This document shows positions 6,839 to 17,877 of a stretch of DNA of 64,000 nucleotides, in pieces; position 1 is the stretch's first letter, and each line of letters starts with the position of its first letter. The translations under genes and the position numbers were made by a program. The notes beneath the pieces are model-generated. The model made no database searches. It saw only the letters and a list, made by a program, of their open reading frames with translations, and was not told the origin of the DNA. Source of the DNA: DALYLB01 sp964468345 (lineage in GTDB: Bacteria > Acidobacteriota > Blastocatellia > RBC074); contig CAYXVZ010000008.1 in NCBI GenBank assembly GCA_964468345.1, forward strand, positions 77,734 to 141,733. The letters are read 5' to 3'.

Positions 6839-9229
6839 ATGGGTATGATGAGTCGAATGAAGGTCAAAGGAAATTTCCTGCTCAATATTCTAGAAGAAGC
6901 GCTGCCGTTCACCTTGCTTGCGTTTATCATTCTGACAACGCTGGTATTCGTGCAGCAGGCGGGAAAATATTCCGAGATTACGCTTTCATTCCAAACCTCG
7001 CCCACGATCGTTCGTCAGTTTTTGATCAGTCTGTTGCCTGGAATCATCGTCATCACAATGCCGGTGTCCTTGCTGCTGGGAACGATCATCACATGCAGCC
7101 GGCTTTCCTCGGACAATGAATTGACCGCGGCGCAATCGCTGGGAATCAGCCAGATCCGGCTGTCAATTCCCTTTCTGGTCCTCGGGATTACCGGGACCCT
7201 GATCACGGGGTACATGTCGGTCCGGGTTGCGCCCCTGGCGCTGAAGAAGCTCAAGGCGCTGCAGGCGCAGATCGTATTGCAGGGGGCGAACACGCAGATT
7301 CGGCCGCACACGTTCATCACCAGTTTTCCGGACCTTCTGTTGTATGTGCAGGATGTGGATCCCGCGACCAATCAGTGGATCGGCGTTTTCGCCCTGCAGA
7401 ATGACCAGGAGCGCGGAATAACGCGCTTGCTGACGGCGGAACGCGGGCAGTTTCGCATTTCGTCCATCCCGTCGCTCAAGCTGGAAGCTGAACTCGACCG
7501 CGGCGTATCCCTGGAATACCAAAACCTCCCGGCCGCACCAGGAGAGCCGGGCCCCACAATTCAGGCGCGGTCGAATGCCGCCTCCGATTTTCAGAAGCTT
7601 TCGATCAAGCTGGCCGACAAAGAGAGCAATCCGGAGGCGGCATCGGCGCTGCGGTTGAATGAAATGACCTTGCGGGAACTGAACCGCATTGCGACCACTG
7701 CGCCGACGCCGAAAGAACGCATTCAGGCCATTGCCGAGTGGCATCGTCGATTCGCCTTTCCTTTCGCCTGTCTCATTTTGACGGCGCTGACCTTCATCAC
7801 ATCGATTCAGGGCCGCCAGTTCTCAACCAGGCCGCGGACAGTAGTCGCGATTTTGTTCATCGCCATGGCGTACTATCTGTTATTGATCATCGGGCAAAAC
7901 GTGGCCTCTTCCGGAAGACTGCCGGCCTGGATCAGCGCCTGGTTTGCCAATGTTCTGGGAGCTCTGCTCGCGCTGCGCGCGATTATCACCAATCGCATGC
8001 CAATTCCCTTTCTGATGAGTTGGGCGACGGGACGCGGGCGAGCCGGCGCGAAAAAGACGCCGTCGGAGAAATCCGCGCCGAGCGATGCGCCGGCCGCGTC
8101 CTTTCTGGGCGGCATGCGCCTTGGCATTTTCAACCTGATCAGCCTTTTGCTGCTGAGCGAGATCGCGAAATTCTACTTGATCGCCGTCCTCGCTCTGGTT
8201 GCGACCTCTATTATCTTTACGCTTTTCGATCTTATTCCGGCGATTATCCGATCGGGGACTTCGCTTTTGTATGCCGGCTCCTATCTGGCCTATCTGGCGC
8301 CGCAACTGGCGTATGTTGTCTCTCCGTTCTCTTTGCTGGTGGGATTACTGATGGGGCTGAGCGTCCTGGGCCGCACGAATCAGCTCGTCGCCATCGCGGG
8401 GGCCGGCCAGGGGAAGTTGCGGATCATAACTTCATCCTTATTCATCGCCGTGCTGATCGCCGGTGGATTGTGGACCCTGTCGAACTATATTTTGCCGTTT
8501 ACGAATCGTGAGCAGGATGTCCGCTATCAGAAGATCAAAGGCCGGCAGTTGGAACAGACCACAATTGCATTTGGCAAGAAATGGGTATACGGCAGGAACA
8601 ATACGATCTACAGCTATCAGCGCATCGAGCCCGATAACACGCTGGTGAATACCTCGGTCTATCATCTGACGCGCGGCCGCGGAGTGCTCGATACGGCAAT
8701 TCACTTCAAAAAAGCCATACAGAATTCCGAGAAGATCTGGGAGCCTATCGATGGATTCGCCGAGGTCATCGGGGACAATCTCAGCATTCAGCGCATGACC
8801 CTGGCCGAGCGCCCGCATATCCTGACGATCGACGACGGCGCGGGACTTTTCAAGCGCACGGTCAATCAGTCGAGCAAAATGAGCGAGTGGGATCTTCGCT
8901 TTTACATCTCCCAGCTTAAAAGCATCGGCATCGCCACGCTTGAGCTGCAGATCGACCTGAATAAGCGCCTGGCTTTTCCATTCTCCTGTCTTACGCTGGC
9001 GGTATTGGCGATTCCGTTTATCTCTATCAAGCAATCCCGCAGATCCAGTCCGCTGGTGAGCGTCGCCCTCAGCGTTGGGATCGGTCTTGTCTTCTGGCTC
9101 CTGATGACATTCTTCGAGGCGGCAGGCAAACAAAGCAGTTTGCCTGTCAGCATCGCCGTCTGGGCTCCCCAGATCCTATTCGGAGCGATTGGTCTTTATC
9201 TGAATTTCTTCCGCTATCGAAAACAATAA
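6839..9229 (+). CDS. LptF-LptG fused lipopolysaccharide export permease
   Basis: About 796 residues, roughly twice the size of a normal LptF or LptG. The first half (to about residue 390) has the YjgP/YjgQ layout: an N-terminal membrane segment, three central ones, a soluble periplasmic domain, then three C-terminal membrane segments. After a linker (WATGRGRAGAKK) a second complete copy begins (AKFYLIAVLALVATSIIFTL) and ends with FYISQLKSIGIATLELQIDL and more membrane segments. By family, both halves form the inner-membrane permease of the Lpt bridge that extracts LPS, working with LptB/LptC encoded elsewhere. An upstream TTG at 6827 is possible; no clear Shine-Dalgarno site. Confidence 0.87.
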   Translation: MGMMSRMKVKGNFLLNILEEALPFTLLAFIILTTLVFVQQAGKYSEITLSFQTSPTIVRQFLISLLPGIIVITMPVSLLLGTIITCSRLSSDNELTAAQSLGISQIRLSIPFLVLGITGTLITGYMSVRVAPLALKKLKALQAQIVLQGANTQIRPHTFITSFPDLLLYVQDVDPATNQWIGVFALQNDQERGITRLLTAERGQFRISSIPSLKLEAELDRGVSLEYQNLPAAPGEPGPTIQARSNAASDFQKLSIKLADKESNPEAASALRLNEMTLRELNRIATTAPTPKERIQAIAEWHRRFAFPFACLILTALTFITSIQGRQFSTRPRTVVAILFIAMAYYLLLIIGQNVASSGRLPAWISAWFANVLGALLALRAIITNRMPIPFLMSWATGRGRAGAKKTPSEKSAPSDAPAASFLGGMRLGIFNLISLLLLSEIAKFYLIAVLALVATSIIFTLFDLIPAIIRSGTSLLYAGSYLAYLAPQLAYVVSPFSLLVGLLMGLSVLGRTNQLVAIAGAGQGKLRIITSSLFIAVLIAGGLWTLSNYILPFTNREQDVRYQKIKGRQLEQTTIAFGKKWVYGRNNTIYSYQRIEPDNTLVNTSVYHLTRGRGVLDTAIHFKKAIQNSEKIWEPIDGFAEVIGDNLSIQRMTLAERPHILTIDDGAGLFKRTVNQSSKMSEWDLRFYISQLKSIGIATLELQIDLNKRLAFPFSCLTLAVLAIPFISIKQSRRSSPLVSVALSVGIGLVFWLLMTFFEAAGKQSSLPVSIAVWAPQILFGAIGLYLNFFRYRKQ

Positions 9230-9352
9230 GAAATTCTCGATGTGGAATAAAGGTTGCAAATCTTCCCTATTTTCACATTTGTCTTGAAAGATCCCTTTCA
9301 TTTTTATTTACGTTATCAGACGCAATAAATTATCCACTGCAGAAAATAATAA

Positions 9353-9385
9353 ACCCGAAGCAAGTCAGAGAGACCTGCTTCGGGT
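9353..9385 (-). terminator. Rho-independent terminator of FG-GAP protein gene
   Basis: Inverted repeat ACCCGAAGCAAGTC / GACCTGCTTCGGGT (one mismatch). Read on the minus strand it is followed by a T-rich stretch, placing it just after the stop codon of the leftward gene ending at 9410. Confidence 0.75.
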
Positions 9386-9409
9386 GAAAGTGGATAGAGT
9401 GTTAAGCGA

Positions 9410-11959
9410 TTAGCGCGGGATCGGCACGTCGCCGGACTGACCGATGGCGCCGCTGCGGATGGCGCCGGTGCTGCTGTCGATGATGTACCAGGCGCCGATG
9501 GAAGAGCGCCAGACGCCGATATCGGCCAGGCCGTCGCCGTCATAGTCGCCGGGGACCGGCTGGTCGAAATAGGGCGATTGGCTGGCGCCCCAGTTAACGC
9601 CGACAACGCCGCCGTTCGAACTGCGAAGGATGAACCAATCACCGGTGCCGCGGCGCCAGATGGCGAAATCAGCCTTTCCGTCACCGTCATAGTCACGCGG
9701 GACAGGAAGATCGAAATACGGATCTTGGTTGGAGCCCCAGAGCGCGGAACCGATTCCGGAGTCTGAACTTCGCAGGATGTACCAGGCGCCTTCCGAGCCA
9801 CGCCAAACGGCGAGATCTGTTTTGCCGTCCGCATCGTAATCAGCCGGGACCGGAACATCGAAATACGGCGAAGCGGAAGTTCCCCAGGCCGTTTGCGTCA
9901 CAGTGCCGGTTGAGCTTTGCTTGATAATCCAGGCGCCGGTCGCTCCGCGCCAGACAGCCAGATCGGCTTTTCCGTCGCCATCGTAATCCGCCGGCACCGG
10001 CGTATCGCCCGCCTGCCCGAGCAGCTCACCACGAACCGTGTCATCGCTGCTATTGAGGATGTACCAGTTCCCTTCCGAGGAACGCCAGACGGCCAGGTCG
10101 GATTTTCCATCGCCGTCAAAATCCCCAGCGGCTTCTATATCGTTAAATGGCGCATAGCCCGCACCCCAGGCAGTGGTCTGCACTGATCCGTTGGTGCTGC
10201 GAACGATAGACCAGAGCCCTGAACTCGGGCGCCAGGTACTGTAATCGGTTCGTCCGTCACCGTCGAAGTCCGCCAGACTCGCCGAGAACTGCGACACGAT
10301 TCGCAGAACCATGCTCTTTTCGGCGATGCGGGAATTGGCATCCGTCAGGCGGATTCGCAAAGGATAGATCCCCGTTTGGGTGGGCGTGCCGGAAATCGAT
10401 CCCGTTGACAGGAAGGTCAGGCCGTTCGGAAGCCCCCCGCCGACCAAGCTCCAGGCAAGCGGAGCGACTCCGTTTACCGATTCGAAAGTGAAGCTGTACG
10501 GCTGCCCGATCTTGCCTGCAACCAGTGAATTTGTGGTGATCACGAGCTCACTGGCCGTTGCAGTGACCGTCGATCGAATGGTTCGACTGTTGTTCGAAGG
10601 ATTGGGATCCGTCGTCGAAGAGTAGGTTTCGCCCGTATTGACGATCTCCGCGCCGGATTCCAGCGAATCAGAAACGCGAACCACCAGTTGGACGCTGCGC
10701 GCGACTAGTAGGCCGGAGTTTCCGGAAAAAGTGCAAACCACGGTTCCGGGACCGCCCACGCTCGGCGTAACGCAATTGCCGCCGGCGCTCGGCGTGGCCG
10801 AAACGAAGGTCGTATTGACGGGAACCGAATCGCGAATGACGACATTGAATGCGCCGTCCGGACCGCGATTGGTCGAAGTCAAGGTGTAGGTGATATTCGA
10901 ACCGCGCACAACGGAAAGCGCGGGATTCGCCGTCATCGCCATTTCCAGGTTCGCTCCTGTCGAGGCTGTGATTGCCGGCGCGGAGACTGGAATCACCAGG
11001 CTTGTGGCCGCGTCCGTCGACGTGGAAGACTTGAAGTTCCGGGCATCAGAGAAAGCGCCGTTGCGCGAATTCGAATTCAATTCCAGCGCGGAGATGCTTC
11101 CCTCGCCGGTCAATTCCATGGTCGCAGTCTGATTGAACGGAATCGCTGTTTTCAGGCTCGGAAGCAGCGAAGCCAGCGGAGAGTCGAACTGACATGAACC
11201 GCCCTTCGCGGTAAAGGTATATTTTTGTCCTGTACGATTCTGAACGGCGCCGTTGATTGTCCCGACGGCGGAGACTTTGCCGGCGAGGCTTCCGCCGATG
11301 CGATTCACAACGAGGATCGTATCGTTCCCATTGGCGGCGCTCGTAAGGTTTTCGAGCGAAGCCGCATTCGGAATCCTGCCGTATCCTGTCGAGCTTCCAT
11401 CGAAATTCAGCGTCGCCGTATCGGCCGAACCGCCAATGCCCGGCAGCGCGCCCGTGAAATTCGCCCCGATTGCCATGGCGCTCACCCGGCCGCCATGGCC
11501 GGTCGAGGTTTTGACGTTTTCCTGTCCTTCGAGGAAATTAAATCCGATAGGCGCGCCGGTGGAAGGATCGACCGCCACCGCGACGATATAGCCGCTGGCG
11601 TTGGGATCGATATCGGAAGCCCGAAAGCTTCTCGTCTCGCTTCCGGACAAGAGAAAATAGTGTTGCTTGACAGTGCAGTTCGCTTGCCCAACCAGAAAGA
11701 ACCGCACGCCGATGCTCTGCGTTTGATGTGTGTTCGTCACGCTGATTTCGGTTTCCGTATCAGTGCGTGAGAGATTCGATGTGTAGTAGTTGTAAATGAG
11801 GATCGAACCCGACTTTTGATTGCTCCCTGGAATAGTTTGTTGCGGTGCCGCATCCTGGCGATTCGGTTGCAGTCTCGTAACTGCTGAACTCGCCATCGGC
11901 CATACAAGCGCTGCTACCCCAAGCATGAGCATGTACCGGCATAGTACTCTAGGATTCAT
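9410..11959 (-). CDS. Secreted surface protein with DUF11, Ig-like and FG-GAP/VCBS-type repeats
   Basis: About 849 residues. N-terminal signal peptide (MNPRVLCRYMLMLGVAALVW, then a site near SSA); an unassigned domain to about residue 340; a DUF11-type repeat (SNITYTLTSTNRGPDGAFNV); a putative-Ig cadherin-like repeat (LPNGLTFLSTGSISGTPTQT); then six tandem repeats of about 45-50 residues, each with an acidic DxDGDGxxD loop and a W-R-S-G-W/Y-x-I-hS pattern, typical calcium-binding FG-GAP propeller blades. The start at 11959 is chosen because AGGAAGG lies 9 bases upstream; the open frame extends to 12013. Likely secreted or outer-surface; an adhesive or structural role is inferred. Confidence 0.85.
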   Translation of the reverse strand: MNPRVLCRYMLMLGVAALVWPMASSAVTRLQPNRQDAAPQQTIPGSNQKSGSILIYNYYTSNLSRTDTETEISVTNTHQTQSIGVRFFLVGQANCTVKQHYFLLSGSETRSFRASDIDPNASGYIVAVAVDPSTGAPIGFNFLEGQENVKTSTGHGGRVSAMAIGANFTGALPGIGGSADTATLNFDGSSTGYGRIPNAASLENLTSAANGNDTILVVNRIGGSLAGKVSAVGTINGAVQNRTGQKYTFTAKGGSCQFDSPLASLLPSLKTAIPFNQTATMELTGEGSISALELNSNSRNGAFSDARNFKSSTSTDAATSLVIPVSAPAITASTGANLEMAMTANPALSVVRGSNITYTLTSTNRGPDGAFNVVIRDSVPVNTTFVSATPSAGGNCVTPSVGGPGTVVCTFSGNSGLLVARSVQLVVRVSDSLESGAEIVNTGETYSSTTDPNPSNNSRTIRSTVTATASELVITTNSLVAGKIGQPYSFTFESVNGVAPLAWSLVGGGLPNGLTFLSTGSISGTPTQTGIYPLRIRLTDANSRIAEKSMVLRIVSQFSASLADFDGDGRTDYSTWRPSSGLWSIVRSTNGSVQTTAWGAGYAPFNDIEAAGDFDGDGKSDLAVWRSSEGNWYILNSSDDTVRGELLGQAGDTPVPADYDGDGKADLAVWRGATGAWIIKQSSTGTVTQTAWGTSASPYFDVPVPADYDADGKTDLAVWRGSEGAWYILRSSDSGIGSALWGSNQDPYFDLPVPRDYDGDGKADFAIWRRGTGDWFILRSSNGGVVGVNWGASQSPYFDQPVPGDYDGDGLADIGVWRSSIGAWYIIDSSTGAIRSGAIGQSGDVPIPR

Positions 11960-12195
11960 ATACTGCATCCTTCCTGTTAATGATCGTAGTTCATGGAAAT
12001 CCAATCCGGACATCTGGCACCAGTAGATTACTCAGATTGGTAATTTGATTATCGTAACCGAGCGGGCACAAGATAAGCGGCCAAATGTTGAGGTTGGCAC
12101 GCTTGTGTGAGATTCATCAAAAAACTTCTCACTCAGCAAGATACCATTCTTGGCATTTGCAAACCAGCCTTTTTCCCTATCGATAGGAGAGAAAT

Positions 12196-12315
12196 ATGAT
12201 TGTTAGAAGGAAAGAATGGCCAGATAGTGCCATAGAAATGGAACATGGTCACGATTTTTTAAAAAGGCTAATTGAAAGCAAAAAGCCAAAGGCAAATATC
12301 AAAAGGCAAAAGTAG
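12196..12315 (+). CDS. Possible 39-residue small protein
   Basis: Short ORF starting at ATG 12196 behind a good ribosome-binding site (TAGGAGAG, 6 bases upstream). It encodes a charged peptide beginning MIVRRKEWPDSAIEMEHGHD; the last dozen residues (KPKANIKRQK) are read from the left arm of the inverted repeat. I recognise no family. It may be a real small protein, a remnant of a longer gene cut by the repeat, or chance. Confidence 0.25.
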   Translation: MIVRRKEWPDSAIEMEHGHDFLKRLIESKKPKANIKRQK

Positions 12316-12356
12316 TCATTCTTACTTTTGCCTTTTGATATTTGCCTTTGGCTTTT
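12281..12356. repeat. 34-bp perfect inverted repeat (AAAGGCAAA family), probable terminator
   Basis: Left arm 12281-12314 and right arm 12323-12356 are exact reverse complements, separated by 8 bases. The arms are built from the words CAAAAGGCAAAAG and AAATATC. It lies 15 bp beyond the ahcY stop codon, so it may terminate that leftward transcript. The same word family recurs at 43089-43206. Confidence 0.85.
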
Positions 12357-12370
12357 AGATTTCTTCCGCT

Positions 12371-13645
12371 TTAGGTGCCGGACTGCCAGCTATTCATATA
12401 TTCGATCATCTCCGGCGTAAGCTCGTCGACTTGAACGTTCATCGATGTCAGCTTCAAACGGGCGATCTCATTATCGACTTCTTCCGGCAGAACATGAATA
12501 TTGGCTGTAAGCTTGCCTTTGTTCTTCACCAGGTATTCGGCGGATAGCGCCTGGTTTGCGAAGCTCATGTCCATCACGCTTGCCGGGTGGCCTTCGGCAG
12601 CGGCGAGATTGACCAATCGTCCTTCGCCGAGAACGATGACGCTCTTGCCATTGTGCATCCGGTATTCATCGACGAAAGGACGCAGGTTGCGAACGTCCGT
12701 CGAGATCTGTTTGAGGCCGGTGAGGTTCAGTTCCAGGTCGAAGTGGCCGGAGTTGCAAACGATCGCGCCGCTTTTCATGACGCCGAAATGGGGCGTGTCT
12801 ATGACATGCCTGTTGCCGGTGACCGTGATGAAGATATCCCCCATGGTCGCGGCCTGTGCAATCGGCATCACGCGAAACCCGTCCATGACAGCTTCGAGCG
12901 CCTTGATCGGATTGATTTCCGTAACGATTACATTTCCGCCCATGCCCCGGGCACGCAATGCCACGCCTTTGCCGCACCATCCGTACCCCACAACAACCAC
13001 GGTCTTGCCCGCGAACAGAATATTCGTCGCGCGAATAATGCCGTCGAGGGTACTTTGCCCCGTGCCATAGCGATTGTCGAAGAAATGCTTGGTCTGGGCA
13101 TCGTTGACGGCAATTGCGGGAAATGCAAGCTTGCCGTCCTTGAGCATCGCTTTCAGACGGACGATACCGGTCGTGGTTTCTTCCGTGGTGCCGATGATGT
13201 CATTGATGAGTTCGGGGCGCTCCTGAATCATGGTTGCGACCACGTCCGAACCGTCATCGATGATCAACTGCGGTTTGTGATCGAGCGCGATACGAACGTG
13301 CCGGTTATAGGTGTCTGTGGACTCGCCCTTGATGGCGTATACCGGAATACCGTAATGCTTGACCAGCGCCGCCGCGACATCGTCCTGCGTGCTGAGCGGG
13401 TTCGATGCAATCAATACGGCATCGACGCCGCCCGCTTTTAACGCGCGCGCCAGGTTCGCCGTTTCCGTCGTGACGTGCGCACAGGCGACGAGGCGGATCC
13501 CATCCAGCGGTTTTTCATTTTCGAAGCGTTCCCGGATGGCCTTCAGCACGGGCATCTCCCGCTCCGCCCATTCGATCCGCTTTTTACCCTCATCCGCCAG
13601 AGCCGGATCTTTGATATCGCAGCGTACTTGCGTTGTAGCTCCCAT
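12371..13645 (-). CDS. ahcY: Adenosylhomocysteinase
   Basis: S-adenosylhomocysteine hydrolase, 424 residues, splitting SAH to adenosine and homocysteine in the cytoplasm with tightly bound NAD. Visible motifs: the substrate region (ACAHVTTETANLARALKAGG), LIIDDGSDVVATM, the NAD-binding GYGWCGKGVALRARGMG, and GNRHVIDTPHFGVMKSGAIV. It ends with YMNSWQSGT and lacks the extended KPDHYRY tail of the classical bacterial/eukaryotic type, which fits the shorter thermophile/archaeal-type subgroup. An SD-like GAGGTAA precedes the ATG. It lies downstream of metK on the same strand, a methyl-cycle pairing. Confidence 0.95.
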   Translation of the reverse strand: MGATTQVRCDIKDPALADEGKKRIEWAEREMPVLKAIRERFENEKPLDGIRLVACAHVTTETANLARALKAGGVDAVLIASNPLSTQDDVAAALVKHYGIPVYAIKGESTDTYNRHVRIALDHKPQLIIDDGSDVVATMIQERPELINDIIGTTEETTTGIVRLKAMLKDGKLAFPAIAVNDAQTKHFFDNRYGTGQSTLDGIIRATNILFAGKTVVVVGYGWCGKGVALRARGMGGNVIVTEINPIKALEAVMDGFRVMPIAQAATMGDIFITVTGNRHVIDTPHFGVMKSGAIVCNSGHFDLELNLTGLKQISTDVRNLRPFVDEYRMHNGKSVIVLGEGRLVNLAAAEGHPASVMDMSFANQALSAEYLVKNKGKLTANIHVLPEEVDNEIARLKLTSMNVQVDELTPEMIEYMNSWQSGT

Positions 13646-13690
13646 TATTTTTTATTACCTCGATTGATAGTCTGGAGAAATTCCAGGGAA

Positions 13691-13780
13691 GTCTGGAAAA
13701 GTCTGGAGAAGTCATTAAGGAAGAAGGAGGCAGGCTCGCCGAAAAAGCGGCCCTGCCTGCGTCCCCGGACTTTTCCAGAC
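13691..13780. repeat. Inverted repeat between metK and ahcY
   Basis: Outer arms GTCTGGAAAAGTCTGG (13691-13706) and CCGGACTTTTCCAGAC (13765-13780) pair with one G-T type mismatch; an inner GGCAGG/CCTGCC pair lies at 13729-13734 and 13752-13757. Further copies of AGTCTGGA lie at the left edge. It starts 12 bp after the metK stop and could act as a partial terminator or processing site between metK and ahcY. Confidence 0.65.
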
Positions 13781-13792
13781 TTGTTGATGCGA

Positions 13793-14947
13793 TTAAAGTC
13801 CGGCAGCTTTGCGCAGTTTCTCCGCGCGATCGGTTCGCTCCCAGGTGAAACCATCTTTGTCGGCGCGGCCGAAATGACCGAAGGCCGCCGTCTTCTGATA
13901 AATGGGTCGACGAAGATCCAGGGAATCGATGATGCCTTTGGGCGTCAAATGAAAATGTTCGCGGACGAGTTCCGCCAGCTTGGCTTCGTCGATTTTGGCC
14001 GTGCCGTAACAATCAACGTAGACGGAGACGGGCTCCGCAACGCCGATCGCATATGCCAACTGGACCTGGCAGCGATCCGCCAGCCCCGAGGCCACGACAT
14101 TCTTGGCGATGTAGCGAGCCATATAACACGCCGAGCGGTCCACTTTCGTGGGATCTTTTCCGGAAAAAGCGCCGCCGCCGTGCGGAGCCGCGCCGCCATA
14201 GGTGTCGACGATGATCTTGCGGCCGGTCAATCCCGTATCGCCCATCGGGCCGCCGGTCACAAATCGGCCGGTCGGATTGACGTAATATTTCGTGTTCTTG
14301 TCGAGAAGTTCGGCGGGAATGGTGGGCTTGATGACATGGTCGATAATGTCTTCGCGAATCTGTTCCGCGGTGACTTCCGGCGCGTGTTGCGTCGAGATAA
14401 CCACTGCATCGACGCGAACCGGCTTTCCGTTATCGTATTCGACCGTGACCTGCGATTTGCCGTCGGCGCGCAGATACTCCAGCGTCTTATCGCGCCGCAC
14501 TTCGCTCAACTTGCGGACCAAGTTATGGGCAAGCTGAATCGGGATCGGCATCAATTCCGGGGTTTCATTGCAGGCGTACCCGAACATCAATCCCTGGTCG
14601 CCCGCGCCGCCCGTATCCACGCCCATCGCGATATCGGGCGATTGCGTGTTGATCGCCGAAATGACCGCGCAGGTATCGCAATCGAAGCCGTAGGCAGCAT
14701 TATCATAGCCGATGTGACGGACTGCTTCGCGCGCTACCTTCACATAATCCACGCGCGCGGTCGTCGTGATCTCGCCGCTGATCATAATCAGCCCGGTCGT
14801 TGCAAGCGTTTCGCATGCCACGCGCCCGGTGGGATCCTGCCGCAACACTTCGTCCAGAATAGCATCCGATATCTGATCGCAAATCTTATCGGGATGTCCC
14901 TCTGTAACGGATTCAGAGGTGAATAAGAACCGGCCCTGCTGTTTCAC
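13793..14947 (-). CDS. metK: S-adenosylmethionine synthetase
   Basis: Methionine adenosyltransferase, 384 residues (normal length), making SAM from methionine and ATP in the cytoplasm. Signature motifs: SVTEGHPDKICDQISDAILD near the N-terminus, the GDQGLMFGYACNETPELMP hexapeptide region, and the glycine-rich GGGAFSGKDPTKVDRS loop. The start is GTG at 14947 with an ideal AGGAGG six bases upstream. It precedes ahcY on the same strand (147-bp gap with an inverted repeat) and follows a long structured leader. Confidence 0.96.
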   Translation of the reverse strand: MKQQGRFLFTSESVTEGHPDKICDQISDAILDEVLRQDPTGRVACETLATTGLIMISGEITTTARVDYVKVAREAVRHIGYDNAAYGFDCDTCAVISAINTQSPDIAMGVDTGGAGDQGLMFGYACNETPELMPIPIQLAHNLVRKLSEVRRDKTLEYLRADGKSQVTVEYDNGKPVRVDAVVISTQHAPEVTAEQIREDIIDHVIKPTIPAELLDKNTKYYVNPTGRFVTGGPMGDTGLTGRKIIVDTYGGAAPHGGGAFSGKDPTKVDRSACYMARYIAKNVVASGLADRCQVQLAYAIGVAEPVSVYVDCYGTAKIDEAKLAELVREHFHLTPKGIIDSLDLRRPIYQKTAAFGHFGRADKDGFTWERTDRAEKLRKAAGL

Positions 14948-15167
14948 TAAAAGCCTCCTGGTAAAAAGGTGATGAAAAAAACCATTTGATGGCGGACGAA
15001 CTATGCACCGGACCTCAGTCCCGCGTTACCGGAGCGGCGCTACATCAGGACGCTCGGTTCGATGGTGATGGATGGTCAGGGATCACGTATTTGTTTTTGA
15101 CTAATAGACAAAGCCAGAGTCCGCGTTCAAATTCCAGAGAATGTCATGCGTATCTTGCGGGTGTCAA
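14948..15167 (-). promoter_or_regulatory. metK promoter and structured leader, possible attenuator/riboswitch
   Basis: Minus strand: a consensus -35 TTGACA (15167-15162) with a weak -10 CATTCT after 18 bases, then a leader of about 180 nt. The leader can form a bulged stem (15028-15036 with 15051-15058), a GGAC/GTCC hairpin (15010-15021), and CCATCAAATGG (14992-14982) directly followed by seven U residues, terminator-like, 15 bases before the AGGAGG. I could not match it to SAM-I, SAM-II, SAM-III or SAH consensus cores. Confidence 0.45.
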
Positions 15168-15203
15168 GCCAATATTGCCAAGACAAGATCGATGAAAGCA
15201 CTG

Positions 15204-15209
15204 TATAAT
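15204..15209 (+). promoter_or_regulatory. Candidate -10 element for acs
   Basis: TATAAT at 15204-15209, about 60 bp upstream of the acs start. There is no convincing -35 at 17 bp (AGACAA); TTGCCA lies 23 bp upstream. Possibly an activated promoter. The rest of the 14948-15270 gap is the metK leader. Confidence 0.35.
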
Positions 15210-15270
15210 CTTCTCTTTCGTTCAGGTCTACCTCTCTCGAAACCCGGATAAAAGTCGATTTGGAGGATCC

Positions 15271-17220
<1,950 letters not shown>

Positions 17221-17223
17221 GAG

Positions 17224-17877
17224 ATGAGTGCTGTACCTAGAGACCTTCTTGCAGTTATTGATAACCTTCCCAGGGGCTCGAACGCGATTATTCCTGATGT
17301 CCCCTGGGAAGCATATGAATCCCTCGTCGAGTCGCTTCAAGATCGCTCGGAGATTCGTCTTGCGTACGATAACGGCCGGCTTCAGATTGTGAATCTTTCC
17401 GAAAAACAGGAACAGATCTCAGCCTTGCTGCCGCATTTGATCGATGCGCTTTCGACGGGTTTTTCCCTGCAGATTCGCAGCCAACAGTGCTGCACACTGA
17501 AAAAACCGAGCCTTCGCATGGGGATTCAGCCCGATGAATGCTATTATCTCGGCGTATCTAAAATCACAGGTGACAAAACGGCATTCGATCTTGACCAGGT
17601 TCCGCCCCCCGATTTGGCAATCCGGATCGATCCTGATTTCCCCACGCTCGATAAATTGCCGATTTACGCGTCTCTCGGGGTTCGAGAGCTATGGCAACTG
17701 GCAAACAATCGGATTCAGTTTTATCTGCTGGAAAACGGATCCTACTTCATTATGGAGCACAGCGATTTATTCCATCTCCTGACCGCGGATGAGCTGGCCG
17801 AGTACCTCAGTGTGGGCCAGATCGAGGGACAGGCGAGCATGATAAAACTGATTCAAACCAGGACTGGAAAAAAGTGA
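17224..17877 (+). CDS. Uma2-family (PD-(D/E)XK-like) protein
   Basis: 217 residues, Uma2/DUF820 family, whose members have a restriction-endonuclease-like fold. The N-terminal helix region (WEAYESLVESLQDRSEIRLAYDNGRLQIV) and the core PPPDLAIRIDPDFPTLDKLP and YASLGVRELWQL match the family. In most homologs the core strand reads PDLxxEI; here the acidic residue is Arg (codons GCA ATC CGG ATC), so nuclease activity is doubtful. It starts 3 bp after acs and its stop overlaps the next ATG, suggesting coupling. The biological role of Uma2 proteins is unsettled. Confidence 0.8.
   Translation: MSAVPRDLLAVIDNLPRGSNAIIPDVPWEAYESLVESLQDRSEIRLAYDNGRLQIVNLSEKQEQISALLPHLIDALSTGFSLQIRSQQCCTLKKPSLRMGIQPDECYYLGVSKITGDKTAFDLDQVPPPDLAIRIDPDFPTLDKLPIYASLGVRELWQLANNRIQFYLLENGSYFIMEHSDLFHLLTADELAEYLSVGQIEGQASMIKLIQTRTGKK

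Larger units (their letters stand above)
11960..12370. other. Intergenic region with small ORF and 34-bp inverted repeat
   Basis: About 410 bp between the start of the FG-GAP protein gene and the end of ahcY. It contains the FG-GAP promoter region, a possible 39-codon ORF (12196-12315) and a large hairpin (12281-12356), listed separately. Confidence 0.6.

Noticed and set aside
9410..10300. Possible CRISPR-like or tandem DNA repeat
   Set aside because: The periodicity of about 140-150 bp comes from FG-GAP protein repeats inside one reading frame; there are no short identical repeats with unique spacers.
14948..15167. SAM-I or SAH riboswitch call for the metK leader
   Set aside because: The conserved core segments of these classes could not be located; kept only as an unassigned structured leader.
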